Source of the DNA: Salinicoccus kekensis
Lineage (GTDB): Bacteria; Bacillota; Bacilli; Staphylococcales; Salinicoccaceae
Assembly (NCBI RefSeq): GCF_900220995.1
Contig: NZ_OBQF01000001.1
Span: 806,001-870,000 of the forward strand
Direction: 5' to 3'
Length of the DNA stretch: 64,000 nucleotides
This document shows, one piece after another, positions 1 to 9,531 of this stretch. Position 1 is the stretch's first letter. Every line of letters begins with the position of its first letter. The position numbers and the translations under genes are program-made. Below the pieces are notes generated by a model. It saw nothing but the letters and a program-made list of their open reading frames with translations. It was not told the origin of the DNA and did no database searches.

Positions 1-966
1 CGCTCTGATCTCTTTAGGATGGTGGGCGTAGTCGTCGACGATGACCATCTCATTGATATATGTTTCACTGAAACGACGTTTCACGCCGCCGAAAGTCAGG
101 AACGCAGCCTTGATGTTTTCCATGTTCAGCGACTCGAGATGGCATACTGCGATGACGGAGAGTGAATTCAGCACATGGTGATCCCCGAACATCGGTATTT
201 TGAATGTATCCCGGTACTCATCGCCGATCGTCACATCAAACTGTGTGCCGCCTTCTGCAAATTTGATGTTGGAGGCAACGATGTCATAATCACCTTCTAT
301 GCCGTAAGTATATAGAGGCACATCGACATCGATCCTGCCGATATTGCCATCACCGCCGTAGGCGATGACCGCTTTCCCCGCCTGGGAAGCCATTTCGTCG
401 AAGGCATCCACGACATCATCCAGATCCTTGAAATAATCCGGATGATCGAAATCGATGTTGGTGATGATTGCATAATCCGGATGGTAGCTGAGAAAATGCC
501 TCTTATATTCGCATGATTCAAATGTGAAGTAGCTGCTTTCCTTAATGCCGAATCCTGTACCGTCACCAATCAGGAAGGTCGTTTCGACATCACCGTTCAT
601 GACGTGGCTGAGCAGACCCGTGGTCGATGTCTTGCCATGCGCTCCGGTGACGGCGATGGAAGTGAAGCCTTTCATGAAGTCAGCCAGATATTTATGATAT
701 CGCACGACTTTAAAGCCCTTGTCCATCGCTTTTTTTATTTCAACATGATCATCCTTGAAGGCATTGCCTGCAATATAAGTATACCCCTCAACAATATTGT
801 CCGCATCGAAAGGAAGGATTTCAATCCCTTTATCCCTCAACTGAAATTCTGTAAATACTTCCTTATCGATATCGGAACCGCGGACCTCATGGCCCAGATC
901 GTGGAGCACCTGTGCCAAAGCACTCATGCCTGCACCTTTAATACCAATAAAATGAAATTTTTCCAC
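1..966 (-). CDS. murC: UDP-N-acetylmuramate--L-alanine ligase, C-terminus cut by the window edge
   Basis: Cytoplasmic Mur ligase that adds the first L-alanine to UDP-MurNAc in peptidoglycan precursor synthesis. The visible N-terminal 322 residues carry the Rossmann start ([11 protein letters not shown]), the Mur ATP loop ([11 protein letters not shown]) and the central-domain stretch ending in [10 protein letters not shown]. The start is a GTG at 966, since the frame begins with the conserved motif just after it. About 115-120 C-terminal residues expected for the family lie beyond position 1. It is last in a leftward run with the sftA-like gene, ytpR and ytpQ, the order seen in Bacillus and Staphylococcus. 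Identity is secure. Confidence 0.95.
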   Translation of the reverse strand, partial: MEKFHFIGIKGAGMSALAQVLHDLGHEVRGSDIDKEVFTEFQLRDKGIEILPFDADNIVEGYTYIAGNAFKDDHVEIKKAMDKGFKVVRYHKYLADFMKGFTSIAVTGAHGKTSTTGLLSHVMNGDVETTFLIGDGTGFGIKESSYFTFESCEYKRHFLSYHPDYAIITNIDFDHPDYFKDLDDVVDAFDEMASQAGKAVIAYGGDGNIGRIDVDVPLYTYGIEGDYDIVASNIKFAEGGTQFDVTIGDEYRDTFKIPMFGDHHVLNSLSVIAVCHLESLNMENIKAAFLTFGGVKRRFSETYINEMVIVDDYAHHPKEIRA

Positions 967-991
967 GGGGTCACCACACTTTCTCAATATA

Positions 992-2689
992 TTAAGACTG
1001 CTGCTCACGAATGAACTTCAGAATCTCATCTTTGGTCTGCTGCTCGATTTCTCCCCTGTTCACTCTGAGAGGTTTGTTTGAAGTCGGAATCTGGACCAGC
1101 ATATCGTTGCCGGTCATCAGATTTTCAGCCCCGCTGACCACCTGGTTCCTGTCATCTTTGTAGGAAATCCTCGTCTGCATCATCTGGAGCAGTTCATAAC
1201 GGATTTTCGCCGACAGGCTGCCGTGGCGTATGACCAGATGGATGCCGAGCGGTTTACCCACTTTCAATATCTGGATGATGATGTTCATTGCCGCGGTATT
1301 GGTGCTTTGCACCAGATCGCTGAAATCATCGATCACCACCAGGATCACACTTTTTTTGTTGGCGTGGCTGACGCGCTGGTTGAAACTTGAAATATTGCGT
1401 ACATGCGCCCGCCTGAACTGGTTCTGTCTTGAGCTCAGTTCCTGCATGACATCATTCAGGCAATCCTCTGACTTAAGGCTCTGAAAATCAGAAAACAGGT
1501 GCGGCAGACCTTTATAATCCTCATACCCTTCACCGCTGAGGGCGAAAACAAATTTCAGATCATGCGGGGTATGGTTCATCAAAAGCGACATGATCATATT
1601 ATCGATCAAATGCTCGGCTTCAGAATCTTCCCCGCCGTGGACCAGCAGGTGCCCGGCTTTTAAAAGTTCAAAGCTGAAAATCTGGTCATCGGCAATCTTT
1701 CCGAGAGTGAATTTGTAATCATTTTTCCTGAGCTTCAGGCTGCTCTTCTGGAACAAAGTGCTGAAATAAGCGGGCTTCGGCTCCCTGACGGGCGTTTCGA
1801 TGCCGATATGACTCGTGCCGATTATGGGGGCGACGATCCGCATGTGGTCGACAGGCAGATGAGGCAGGATATGCGCCTTCAGCTTCGGGATGTTATTGAT
1901 CCTGAAACTCCTGCTCAACTGGATTTCGTGGGTGCCGATCACACCATTGGAAATATACCGGTGAACGTCTGCAGGGATGCCTGCCGTTTCAAAGGCATGC
2001 ACAATCGCTTCGCTCAGCTCTTTGTCCTCTTCGGCATAATCCGGTGCCTGCGCCTTCCCGAGCATATTCATGGATGGGAGGCTTTGCGTCGGGCCGAAGC
2101 GTTTCTCTGTGGAGCGTTCCTTGATTTTGACTTCGGTGCCCATGGTCCGTATCGGTATTTTTTCATCCAGTAGAGTATCTTTCTTTTTTCCGAGCGGCTT
2201 TTTAGCCGGTTTCAGGTTGTAGGTGTCTTCCGCCTTTTTAGCGCGTTTTTCGGCACTTTCCCTTTTCCGTCTTTCATCCCGGGCCTTTTTACGGTTCCTC
2301 TCCCTGACGATCTCCCTCACGATATTGGATTGGATGGCATCATAGTTGATGTCGTCTTCATACGTCTCCTCAGCAGCTTTGTTGCCGCGTGGTGAGGCAG
2401 GCACTTCAGTGTCCCTTTTCTTCAGCCCGTGTATCGCTGAAGGGATCTCCCGCGCTTTTTTCAGTATGAAGCCGGAATTGTCTTTTCCGGGCAGTCGTGT
2501 GGAAGGACGTGGCTCACGTCTTTCAGGCTGCTTCATGAACTCATCGCTCCCGGAGGCGTCGTCCCGGGCGGGCTTTGGGGGTTCATTGATGAAGTCGCTT
2601 CCCAAATCCATCGGAAACCTGAAACGGTCGTCCGGCAGATTTCTATCATCCGCCGGCTTGAATTCTCTTCTTTTCCTTGATCTGGACAT
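992..2689 (-). CDS. SftA/FtsK-like protein with degenerate ATPase motifs
   Basis: 565 residues in the position of sftA (ytpS), between ytpR and murC. Residues 1-200 are charged and low-complexity with no membrane segment. Residues 215-300 resemble the FtsK beta region and 320-560 the FtsK/SpoIIIE motor fold. The Walker A site reads GGEDSEAEH (352-360) where active translocases have GATGSGKS. Walker B is IDDFSDL instead of VDEFADL, and the usual TQRPS is RHGSLS. The DNA-reading gamma domain is absent. SftA-type proteins move DNA at the closing septum using ATP; this one probably cannot hydrolyse ATP, so a structural or regulatory role at division is my inference. The reading frame is intact. 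Confidence 0.8.
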   Translation of the reverse strand: MSRSRKRREFKPADDRNLPDDRFRFPMDLGSDFINEPPKPARDDASGSDEFMKQPERREPRPSTRLPGKDNSGFILKKAREIPSAIHGLKKRDTEVPASPRGNKAAEETYEDDINYDAIQSNIVREIVRERNRKKARDERRKRESAEKRAKKAEDTYNLKPAKKPLGKKKDTLLDEKIPIRTMGTEVKIKERSTEKRFGPTQSLPSMNMLGKAQAPDYAEEDKELSEAIVHAFETAGIPADVHRYISNGVIGTHEIQLSRSFRINNIPKLKAHILPHLPVDHMRIVAPIIGTSHIGIETPVREPKPAYFSTLFQKSSLKLRKNDYKFTLGKIADDQIFSFELLKAGHLLVHGGEDSEAEHLIDNMIMSLLMNHTPHDLKFVFALSGEGYEDYKGLPHLFSDFQSLKSEDCLNDVMQELSSRQNQFRRAHVRNISSFNQRVSHANKKSVILVVIDDFSDLVQSTNTAAMNIIIQILKVGKPLGIHLVIRHGSLSAKIRYELLQMMQTRISYKDDRNQVVSGAENLMTGNDMLVQIPTSNKPLRVNRGEIEQQTKDEILKFIREQQS

Positions 2690-2698
2690 AGTCTCACC

Positions 2699-3292
2699 CT
2701 ATTTCACTTCGAATGGCTGGCCGGTTTCATAGTCATCGCCCAGGACATATATGCCGTCAACGCCGTCGTCCTCAAGATTGAGCTCTTTTCTTGAACAGAT
2801 CATCCCGCTTGATTCGACCCCTCTTAATTTTGAAGGCCTGATATGGAGTCCGTCCGGCATCCACGCCCCGACTCTGGCAACGACGACTTTCTGGCCCGCA
2901 TCAACGTTCGGTGCACCGCATACTATATTGAGTGTTTCATCGCCTACATCGACTTTGCAGACGCTGAGCTTATCCGCATCCGGATGCTGGGATTTCTCCT
3001 CGACATGTCCGACGACGAACTTCGGACTCAAGTCCGCATCGATTTCCGGTTCACCGAGAGATTTCAGGATTTCATTGATTTTATCGAGGTGCGCTTCCGT
3101 CGGTGTGACATTGATGGTCCCGTCTTCAAGATCGAACTTTTCGGATGCTTTGAATATATTCAGCCCGGCGATCTTCTCACCCTCTTTTATCACCGTCACA
3201 TCACCGTGATGGGTGTATGACGGTGATCCGGCACTTTCCAATGATACAAATAAAACATCGCCTACATGCGCTTTATTATATGTCAGTTTCAT
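2699..3292 (-). CDS. ytpR: YtpR-family tRNA-binding (EMAP/OB-fold) protein
   Basis: 197-residue protein. The C-terminal 100 residues form an EMAPII-like tRNA-binding OB fold ([16 protein letters not shown], then [15 protein letters not shown] and the RGVESSGM block), as in the N-terminal part of PheT. The N-terminal half is the DUF4479 region typical of YtpR. The ATG directly follows the ytpQ stop codon, so the two are probably translationally coupled. It sits in the conserved ytpQ-ytpR-sftA-murC block. The exact role is unknown; tRNA binding is inferred from the fold. Confidence 0.9.
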   Translation of the reverse strand: MKLTYNKAHVGDVLFVSLESAGSPSYTHHGDVTVIKEGEKIAGLNIFKASEKFDLEDGTINVTPTEAHLDKINEILKSLGEPEIDADLSPKFVVGHVEEKSQHPDADKLSVCKVDVGDETLNIVCGAPNVDAGQKVVVARVGAWMPDGLHIRPSKLRGVESSGMICSRKELNLEDDGVDGIYVLGDDYETGQPFEVK

Positions 3293-4099
3293 TTATTTCC
3301 CTCTTTTTGAATTCTTTTGTTTGCCGAGTATGAACACCGGCTGTAGTTTTTTGTCCATATATGAGAATGATAAGGATGTGATCGGCGTCAGGCCTTCTGC
3401 GAAATACTGCATCATCATCTGTGCCATGATGTCATAGCCGACCTGGTTCTTCACATCTGCAATGATCAGCACATCCTGGTGCGGCAGGCCGACCATCATT
3501 TCACCTTCACATATATCATACATCTCGTTCAGGAATTTTTCATTCAAAATCCTGGATGCGTCATAACCGTCATTATGGTTCACGAAATAAAAATCATTTT
3601 CCTGGACGGTCTGCTTCTTATAGTCGATCTTCAGGTTTTCAAGGTTGTTGAATGCAAGCACCCTGATATCTTCATGGCTCATATCGAATGACGATGCAAG
3701 TGCCTCGTCGATCAGCCGGTAGCTGTTCTTCAAGTCGATCGCATAATAAATTCTCGTCTCATTCGTATGATCATCCGTTATGAAAGCATTGCCCTCCTTC
3801 GTCTCCTTATGGAAACTTGTGGCCCTGACGACCGGATAGATCATCGCCTGATCCAGGTTTACGGGATCATCGGCCATGCGGCTCAGCGTTTCATCGATAT
3901 AGTAAATGATTTCATCGATGAAATTTTCGTTGTTCTTTGCTTTCTGGACGGCTTTGGCGAGTTCAATATCCACGCCTTTTTTATTGTCTTTCCTTTCAAC
4001 CCTCAAAGCTTCATCTTTCCGGTTGAATTTGAAATCGAAGTCATTCCTTTTCGAATCCAGTTTTTCAATGATTATATCTTTCAGTTTAAAAACATTCAT
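3293..4099 (-). CDS. ytpQ: YtpQ, DUF1444 family protein
   Basis: 268-residue soluble protein of the DUF1444 family. It opens with MNVFKLKDIIIEKL and has the family's central AMIYPVVR block. No membrane segment or signal peptide is visible, and its biochemical role is not known. It is followed with no gap by ytpR. In Bacillus the thioredoxin gene ytpP lies upstream; here a membrane permease gene takes that place. Confidence 0.88.
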   Translation of the reverse strand: MNVFKLKDIIIEKLDSKRNDFDFKFNRKDEALRVERKDNKKGVDIELAKAVQKAKNNENFIDEIIYYIDETLSRMADDPVNLDQAMIYPVVRATSFHKETKEGNAFITDDHTNETRIYYAIDLKNSYRLIDEALASSFDMSHEDIRVLAFNNLENLKIDYKKQTVQENDFYFVNHNDGYDASRILNEKFLNEMYDICEGEMMVGLPHQDVLIIADVKNQVGYDIMAQMMMQYFAEGLTPITSLSFSYMDKKLQPVFILGKQKNSKRGK

Positions 4100-4119
4100 G
4101 CGAATGCCTCCATTAATTT

Positions 4120-5109
4120 CTACTTATTTAATCCGATGACCTGGTCACCGTCTCTGATCATGTTCATTTGACGCATCAGGGCATAGATGACATACGTGAC
4201 GAGCGCCGGTAATATGATATGGAATACTGCAATGAGCACCACCACATCCACAGAAGGCCCCATCGTTTCGACCGCCATGATCTGTCCGACGAATCCGCTT
4301 GTGCCCATTCCGGCACCGGCTGCATTATTCTCCATCGGGAAGAACACTGTCATGACCGGAGCGATGATGGCACTTGCAAGCGTCGGCGGCACCACGATGA
4401 ACGGGTTCAGGAAGATGTTCGGCACCTGCAGCATCGATGTGCCGATGCCCAATGATATGAGTCCCGACACGCCGTTATCCCTGTAGCCCTGGACCGCGAA
4501 ACCGACCATATGGCAGCAGCATCCGATCACAGCTGCACCTGCTGCAAGGCCGCTTATTTCAAGCATCAGCGCAAGGGCCGCGCTCGATAACGGGGCCGTC
4601 AGCATCAGCCCGAAGACCACCGCAACGAGCATCCCCATCACGAATGGGCGCTGTTCGGTCGCAAATACGATGAATTCCCCGACATTCGTCATGAAATCCC
4701 CGATCCACGGGCCGACGGACTGCGCCACCAGGTAACCTGCAACGATGGTCAACAGCGGGGTGATGATGATATCGATTTTTGTCCTGCCGCTGTAGAGGCG
4801 GCTAATTTCAACGGCAGCGACACTCGCGATGAAACTGCCGGCGGCGCCCCCGAATTCATAGGCGGCATGACTCACGACGACCGTCGAAAAAATGACGAGC
4901 GGCGGTGCCTTCAAACCGTAACTGATTGCAGCCCCGATTGCAGCCCCCGTCAATGTCATGGCGACAGCGCCGATTTCTGTCATGAACGATAACAAAGGTA
5001 TATAAGTTCCGATCGTATCCATGATCAATCCAATGATCAGTGATGAAAAGAGCCCGAGCGCCATGAAACCCATGCCGTCTATAAACCATCTTCTCAATAG
5101 TTTTCTCAT
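4120..5109 (-). CDS. PTS EIIC-like membrane permease (PTS_EIIC_2 family)
   Basis: About 329 residues, very hydrophobic, with roughly 8-10 membrane segments and Gly/Ala-rich helices. FIDGMGFMALGLF near the start and the NNAAGAGMGTSGFVGQ loop resemble the PF13303 'PTS system EIIC' family. No EIIA or EIIB gene is nearby, so phosphotransfer-linked transport is uncertain. I placed the start at ATG 5109 behind a G-rich Shine-Dalgarno stretch; an in-frame GTG at 5121 is possible. It follows ytoP by about 16 bases and is probably co-transcribed. Confidence 0.75.
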   Translation of the reverse strand: MRKLLRRWFIDGMGFMALGLFSSLIIGLIMDTIGTYIPLLSFMTEIGAVAMTLTGAAIGAAISYGLKAPPLVIFSTVVVSHAAYEFGGAAGSFIASVAAVEISRLYSGRTKIDIIITPLLTIVAGYLVAQSVGPWIGDFMTNVGEFIVFATEQRPFVMGMLVAVVFGLMLTAPLSSAALALMLEISGLAAGAAVIGCCCHMVGFAVQGYRDNGVSGLISLGIGTSMLQVPNIFLNPFIVVPPTLASAIIAPVMTVFFPMENNAAGAGMGTSGFVGQIMAVETMGPSVDVVVLIAVFHIILPALVTYVIYALMRQMNMIRDGDQVIGLNK

Positions 5110-5125
5110 ATGTGCCCCCACCCGA

Positions 5126-6205
5126 TCAGTTGCCCTTCAGCGTATTGACCACTCCGGAATCAATGCCCTGGATCAACTCTTTCAAAAATTTATGCGCCTC
5201 TAAATAATCGTTGTAATTGATGATCGAGTGCGAAGTGTGGATATAGCGTGCGCAGATTCCGACGACACCTGAGATCACACCTTCACCTGATATATGGATG
5301 CTTCCTGCATCCGTTCCTCCGGGCGATGTGTAATATTGATATTTTATCCCATTATCTTCGGCGATTTCAATCATATAATCTCTCATGGGTTTCGACAGTA
5401 TCATTGAACGGTCCATGAGGCGCAGCAGTGTGCCTTCACCGAGCCTGCCCACATCGTCGCTTTTACCCATCATATCATTGGCAGGTGAGCAATCCACAAC
5501 GAAAGCTATGTCCGGCTCGATCATATTGCTGCTCACTTTGGCGCCCCGGAGGCCCACTTCTTCCTGGACAGTGGCACCGACATATAAGTCACAGTCGAGT
5601 TTTGCGTCTTTCAGTGATTCCAATACTTCGACTGCGATCAGGCAGCCATATCTGTTGTCCCAGGCTTTCGCCAGCAGTTTTTCCTCTTTCTCCATCACTT
5701 CGAATTCCACATCCGGAACGATGGAATCGCCGGCTGCTATGCCCATCGCTTCAATTTCCTCCCGGCTGTCCGCACCAACGTCAAGGAGCATGTCCTTGAT
5801 CTCAGTCTTTTTATCTTTACCGCCTTTTCGGAAATGCACCGGTACACTGCCGACGATGCCGGTGATTTCCTTGTTGTCTTTGGTCCTGACCTTCAGTTTC
5901 TGGCTGAGCAGCACATCACTCGACCAGCCGCCGAGCGGGACGAATTTCAGCATGCCGTTCTTCTTGATTTCCGTCACCATGAAGCCGACCTCATCCATAT
6001 GGGCAGCGATCATGACTTTCGGTGCATCTGTCTTTCCGCTCTTTTTGACGGCAAAAATACCGCCCAGTCCATCGGTGATGATTTCATCGGACAGCGGTTC
6101 AAGCTCTTTCCTCAAATAATTCCTGACGAGATCCTCAAAACCCGGTGCACCGTGCAGTTCAGTCAATGTTTTCATTCTATCCAATGTTTTTTGTGATAAA
6201 TTCAT
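5126..6205 (-). CDS. ytoP: M42-family metallo-aminopeptidase (YtoP)
   Basis: 359 residues, usual length for M42 (glutamyl/deblocking) aminopeptidases. Metal-ligand motifs are present: AAHMDEVGF (His, Asp), the bridging Asp in WDNRYG, the catalytic Glu pair in QEEVGLRGA, Asp in VVDCSP, and His in YIHTSHS near the C-terminus. It acts in the cytoplasm trimming N-terminal residues from peptides. The ATG at 6205 has an AAAGGGGA ribosome site. It is the first gene of the leftward block and is divergent from ytzB. Confidence 0.92.
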   Translation of the reverse strand: MNLSQKTLDRMKTLTELHGAPGFEDLVRNYLRKELEPLSDEIITDGLGGIFAVKKSGKTDAPKVMIAAHMDEVGFMVTEIKKNGMLKFVPLGGWSSDVLLSQKLKVRTKDNKEITGIVGSVPVHFRKGGKDKKTEIKDMLLDVGADSREEIEAMGIAAGDSIVPDVEFEVMEKEEKLLAKAWDNRYGCLIAVEVLESLKDAKLDCDLYVGATVQEEVGLRGAKVSSNMIEPDIAFVVDCSPANDMMGKSDDVGRLGEGTLLRLMDRSMILSKPMRDYMIEIAEDNGIKYQYYTSPGGTDAGSIHISGEGVISGVVGICARYIHTSHSIINYNDYLEAHKFLKELIQGIDSGVVNTLKGN

Positions 6206-6273
6206 GATAAATCCCCTTTAATTATGATTTTCATATAATCCATATGGTAAACTACATTTAAGGAGGTAGTTTT

Positions 6274-6570
6274 ATGTCAAAAAGATCAATGTTTCTATTA
6301 TTATCAGTCATCACCACAGTTCCATTCCTGATATGGTTCTTCCTTTACAGAACGGTGGATGCACAAAAAGTGATTGACGGTCTGCATTTACAGTTTGACG
6401 ATGTATCGTTCATCTCACTGGATTACCATACGGATGAAAGGAACCTGCTCGGCATGAAATCGAAGGTCATCAACGGCATCGTGCACGTCGGTGAAGGCGA
6501 AGAGACTTCCAAATACGAATTCACCGCTGATGCCTACACAGGTGAAATCATGGAGATTACTAACCAGTAA
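6274..6570 (+). CDS. ytzB: YtzB-like membrane-anchored PepSY-type protein
   Basis: 98 residues. One N-terminal membrane anchor (residues 7-25) precedes a small extracytoplasmic domain ending GEGEETSKYEFTADAYTGEI, which resembles a PepSY domain (a proposed peptidase-inhibitor fold). It has a clear AAGGAGGT ribosome site. Divergence from ytoP matches B. subtilis ytzB. The stop codon lies inside the terminator stem. No enzymatic role is expected. Confidence 0.75.
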   Translation: MSKRSMFLLLSVITTVPFLIWFFLYRTVDAQKVIDGLHLQFDDVSFISLDYHTDERNLLGMKSKVINGIVHVGEGEETSKYEFTADAYTGEIMEITNQ

Positions 6571-6582
6571 TCTCCTTTTTTT
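6552..6582 (+). terminator. Intrinsic terminator of ytzB
   Basis: A perfect 10-bp stem (GGAGATTACT) with a 4-base loop is followed by seven T. The ytzB stop codon is inside the 3' arm. Confidence 0.9.
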
Positions 6583-7783
6583 ATACCTTACTTTCCTCTT
6601 TAAGACGTTCGATCGTCCTGTGGATCCGTTCCATGCCTTCCTCGATCCTTTTTCTGCTGGAGGCGACATTCATCCTGAAACGGCCATTTTCAGCCAGGTC
6701 ATACATATGTCCCGGAGATACTGCGATCTCCCCGATGTCCACAAGTGCCTTATGCATGACTGCATCCGGGATGCCGGACTTCTCGAAACTGATCCATGCA
6801 AGGTATGTCGAATCGGGTTTTTTGAATGACAGATGTTCAGAGAGGTGTTCATCGATGTAATCGGATATATAATCGAAATTCCCTTCCAGATGGTCGTTCA
6901 ATTCATCCACCCAGTCCCCGCACTCCATATAAGCCGCTTCGATTGCAGCAAGTATAAGGCTGTTCGCCGTACCGACATTGTAGCGGTGGTCGAATTCGCG
7001 GACGATCTTCTCCTTCAACGGCTCATTTTTCGTGATGAAATATGAGTGCGGAAGGCTTGCCAGGTTGAACGTCTTTCCAAGACCGGTCGTGACGAGGATC
7101 GGGTCATCCTCTTCCATCAGCTCCGCCATGGAGACAAAATCCTCTTTCGGTCTCACGAAGTCCATATGGATTTCGTCACTGACAAAAAAGACATCGTTTT
7201 GAAGACAGATGTCCTTCATCTTCTGAAGTTCTTCCCTCGTCCACACCCTGCCCGTCGGATTATGCGGATTGCAGTGTACATAGACTTTATTCTCCGGTTC
7301 GCGGCACAGTGCCTCGAAATGTTCAAAATCAAACGAATACTCATTGTTTTCTTCGATCAGCGGACAGGAGACCACTTTACGGTCGTTCCCCTTCAACACT
7401 TTTAAAAATGCATTATATGTCGGCATGGTCAGGATCACTCCGTCGCCCTTTTCGGAATTCAGGCGGATGGCTTCGCTCACCGTATACAGCACAGAAGGCG
7501 CATAAGTGATCATGTCATCTGTCAGATCCACATCAAAGCGTGATTTCCACCACTGCTTGACAGGCCCGTAAAATTTCGGGTTCTTCCATATCGTATAACC
7601 GAAGATCCCGTTGTCCAGCCTTTTCTTCATTGCTTCGGTGATCGCCTCCGGGGTTTTGATGTCCATATCGGCAATCCAGAAAGGTGCAAGGCCAGTCCTT
7701 CCGAAAACCGGTTCCGTACCTTCATATTGAATGCTGAAAGTGCCTTCCCTTGTTGTTTCCTCTTCGAAATTAAACTTAGTCAA
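6581..7783 (-). CDS. patB: MalY/PatB-type C-S lyase (PLP aminotransferase fold)
   Basis: About 400 residues of fold-type I PLP enzyme of the MalY/PatB group, which cleaves cystathionine and other C-S bonds. Seen: PFWIADMDI substrate loop, HCNPHNPTGRVW, the SDEIHMDF aspartate motif, and the PLP lysine in GLGKTFNLASLP. I chose TTG at 7783: GGAGG lies 8 bases upstream, whereas the ATG at 7789 is too close to it. Longer starts lack ribosome sites. An aminotransferase with other substrates cannot be excluded. Confidence 0.88.
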   Translation of the reverse strand: MTKFNFEEETTREGTFSIQYEGTEPVFGRTGLAPFWIADMDIKTPEAITEAMKKRLDNGIFGYTIWKNPKFYGPVKQWWKSRFDVDLTDDMITYAPSVLYTVSEAIRLNSEKGDGVILTMPTYNAFLKVLKGNDRKVVSCPLIEENNEYSFDFEHFEALCREPENKVYVHCNPHNPTGRVWTREELQKMKDICLQNDVFFVSDEIHMDFVRPKEDFVSMAELMEEDDPILVTTGLGKTFNLASLPHSYFITKNEPLKEKIVREFDHRYNVGTANSLILAAIEAAYMECGDWVDELNDHLEGNFDYISDYIDEHLSEHLSFKKPDSTYLAWISFEKSGIPDAVMHKALVDIGEIAVSPGHMYDLAENGRFRMNVASSRKRIEEGMERIHRTIERLKEESKV

Positions 7784-7866
7784 CTGCATTCCCTCCACAA
7801 TAAATTTGCTCATAATGTATTTTAGCATTCTTTAATGATAATTACATTGCAAAGAAAAAAAGCATC

Positions 7867-8499
7867 TTAAAAAGATGCTTTCAAGAAAAATATTTTGCTG
7901 CCGTTTCCGGAAAATTTCTCCTCATATTCCGTCCGGATATTGTCTTCCGGCTCTTCTTCATGGAGATCCAGGATGATTTCTTCAAATTTCATGCCGTATG
8001 CATTGAGGCTCTGCAGACTATACTCGAAAAGTCCACGGTTATCCGTTTTGAACTGGATTGCACAGCCCGGTTTCAAAATGCTTTCATAACGGCTGAGGAA
8101 AGTCTGATGCGTCAGCCTTCTTTTCGCATGGCGGGTCTTCGGCCATGGATCGGAAAAATTAAGATAGATCTTTGAAGCCGTATCAGGCAGGATATAGTCA
8201 CTGATGAAATTGGCATCCAAAAGTACCAGCCTGACATTCTTCAAATCCATCTCGACGATCTTCTCAACGACCCGGATGATGATGTTCTTATCAAGCTCGA
8301 TGCCGAGGTAGTTGATGTCGGGGTTCCTTTTTGCAAGTTCTGTGATGAACGTGCCCATGCCCGTCCCGATCTCAATATGAAGGGGCTGTTCCTCTTCAAA
8401 GAAATCATGGATGTTTTTTTCATATGCATTTGTTATGTCGACGATGTGACTATGTTCTTCCAGATAGTCCATCGCCCATGGTTTGTTGCGGATTCTCAT
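7867..8499 (-). CDS. trmB: tRNA (guanine-N7-)-methyltransferase
   Basis: 210 residues. It methylates G46 in the variable loop of tRNA using SAM. Motifs: MRIRNKPWA start, the SAM-binding block around EIGTGMGTFI, GIELDKN, and the TrmB signature FSDPWPKTRHAKRRL. The ATG at 8499 has a GGAG site 7 bases upstream; an in-frame upstream ATG within the preceding sequence lacks one. It follows the ytmP-like kinase by 26 bases, an order conserved in Bacillales. Confidence 0.95.
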   Translation of the reverse strand: MRIRNKPWAMDYLEEHSHIVDITNAYEKNIHDFFEEEQPLHIEIGTGMGTFITELAKRNPDINYLGIELDKNIIIRVVEKIVEMDLKNVRLVLLDANFISDYILPDTASKIYLNFSDPWPKTRHAKRRLTHQTFLSRYESILKPGCAIQFKTDNRGLFEYSLQSLNAYGMKFEEIILDLHEEEPEDNIRTEYEEKFSGNGSKIFFLKASF

Positions 8500-8525
8500 T
8501 TCGTTACTCCATTTCAATTTTACGG

Positions 8526-9326
8526 CTAGATGAAGCGGTCTCTCCTGATCACATGGTTCAGGAACAAGATCCAGTCATTCATATCTTTGAAACGCTTATG
8601 GTCTTCATACCACTGGACCATCGTGATCGCCTGCACCAGTGTATACCACTTCATGCGTTTCCTCAGGTCCCGTGTATATTCGATGCCGTATGATTCGAGC
8701 CACGCGTCCCAGTCCTCAGGCTTGACATAAGTATATAGGATCATACCGATATCAATGGCCGGGTCCGCGATCATAGCGCCTTCCCAGTCCACCAGGTAAA
8801 GCTCGTCCTGATCGGAGAGCAGCCAATTGTTGTGGTTGACGTCCCCGTGGCAGACCGTGCACAATGACTGGTCGAGCTTGGGGATTTCATTTTCCAGGTA
8901 TTGGATGGCGCTCCTCACAGTGTGATGGGCATTCACTTTCGGGGATAATGAAGACTGGATTTTGTTCAACAGCAGATCAGGGAGCATGGGTTTCATGCCT
9001 ATCTTTTTAAGCATGGTCAACAAAGGGCGTGATGAGTGGATCTTCTTCATCAGTGCTGCCACCCTTTTTGAAGTCATTTCCTCATGGGTCAGCTCGCGGC
9101 CATTCTTCCAATGTTGTGCTGTTACGACTTCTCCCGTTTCAATGCGTTTAGTCCAAACCAACTTCGGCACTATGCCTTCTGCAGACAGTGCAGCAAGAAA
9201 AGGGCTGGCGTTGCGTTTAAGAAAGAGTTTGCGACCATCCTGTTCCGCCTTGTAGGCTTCACCTGAGGCGCCTCCCACCGGGTCCAGTGTCCAGCCGAGC
9301 TGATAGAAATGCTCCAAATTCCACAC
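8526..9326 (-). CDS. ytmP: YtmP-like aminoglycoside/choline kinase-fold phosphotransferase
   Basis: 266 residues with the APH fold: GGASGEAYKAEQDGRKLFLKR (nucleotide loop and Lys), VCHGDVNHNNWL (catalytic HGDxxxxN) and YLVDWEGAMIADPAIDIG (metal-binding DWE). The substrate is unknown; choline/ethanolamine-like or aminoglycoside phosphorylation is typical of the fold. The start is ambiguous: GTG 9326, or TTG 9317, which sits 8 bases after GAGG. Its own promoter and a terminator-like hairpin lie immediately upstream, suggesting control of elongation. Confidence 0.82.
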   Translation of the reverse strand: MWNLEHFYQLGWTLDPVGGASGEAYKAEQDGRKLFLKRNASPFLAALSAEGIVPKLVWTKRIETGEVVTAQHWKNGRELTHEEMTSKRVAALMKKIHSSRPLLTMLKKIGMKPMLPDLLLNKIQSSLSPKVNAHHTVRSAIQYLENEIPKLDQSLCTVCHGDVNHNNWLLSDQDELYLVDWEGAMIADPAIDIGMILYTYVKPEDWDAWLESYGIEYTRDLRKRMKWYTLVQAITMVQWYEDHKRFKDMNDWILFLNHVIRRDRFI

Positions 9327-9340
9327 CTCTTTTCGTCCTT

Positions 9341-9426
9341 AAAAAAAACGCTAAAATAATTGAGGATAGATTAGCGCTTTTTTGTTTCGTGATTAAAATA
9401 ATATAGTGTTTATGGACGAATTTCAA
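9341..9426 (-). promoter_or_regulatory. Promoter plus leader terminator in front of ytmP
   Basis: Reading leftward: -35 TTGAAA (9426-9421), 17-bp spacer, -10 TATTAT (9403-9398), then about 15 transcribed bases. Next is a hairpin with CGCTAA/TTAGCG arms extended by A-T pairs and a run of eight T (9348-9341). The Shine-Dalgarno sequence of ytmP starts directly after the T-run. A terminator within about 50 bases of a transcription start looks like an attenuator, but it could also serve the upstream dat transcript. Confidence 0.55.
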
Positions 9427-9531
9427 GACTCATATCCATTTCTTCAAATGACAACTCGAAAAAAACAGCTGTCAAAGTCACATTGTATAAGGCTTCAACC
9501 TCTTTTAAAAATATAAGTGTAATATCTCCCG

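Noticed and set aside
9410-9531. About 40-codon open frame between dat and ytmP (minus strand)
   Set aside because: The translation looks plausible, but no start codon with a ribosome site exists and its end overlaps the ytmP promoter.
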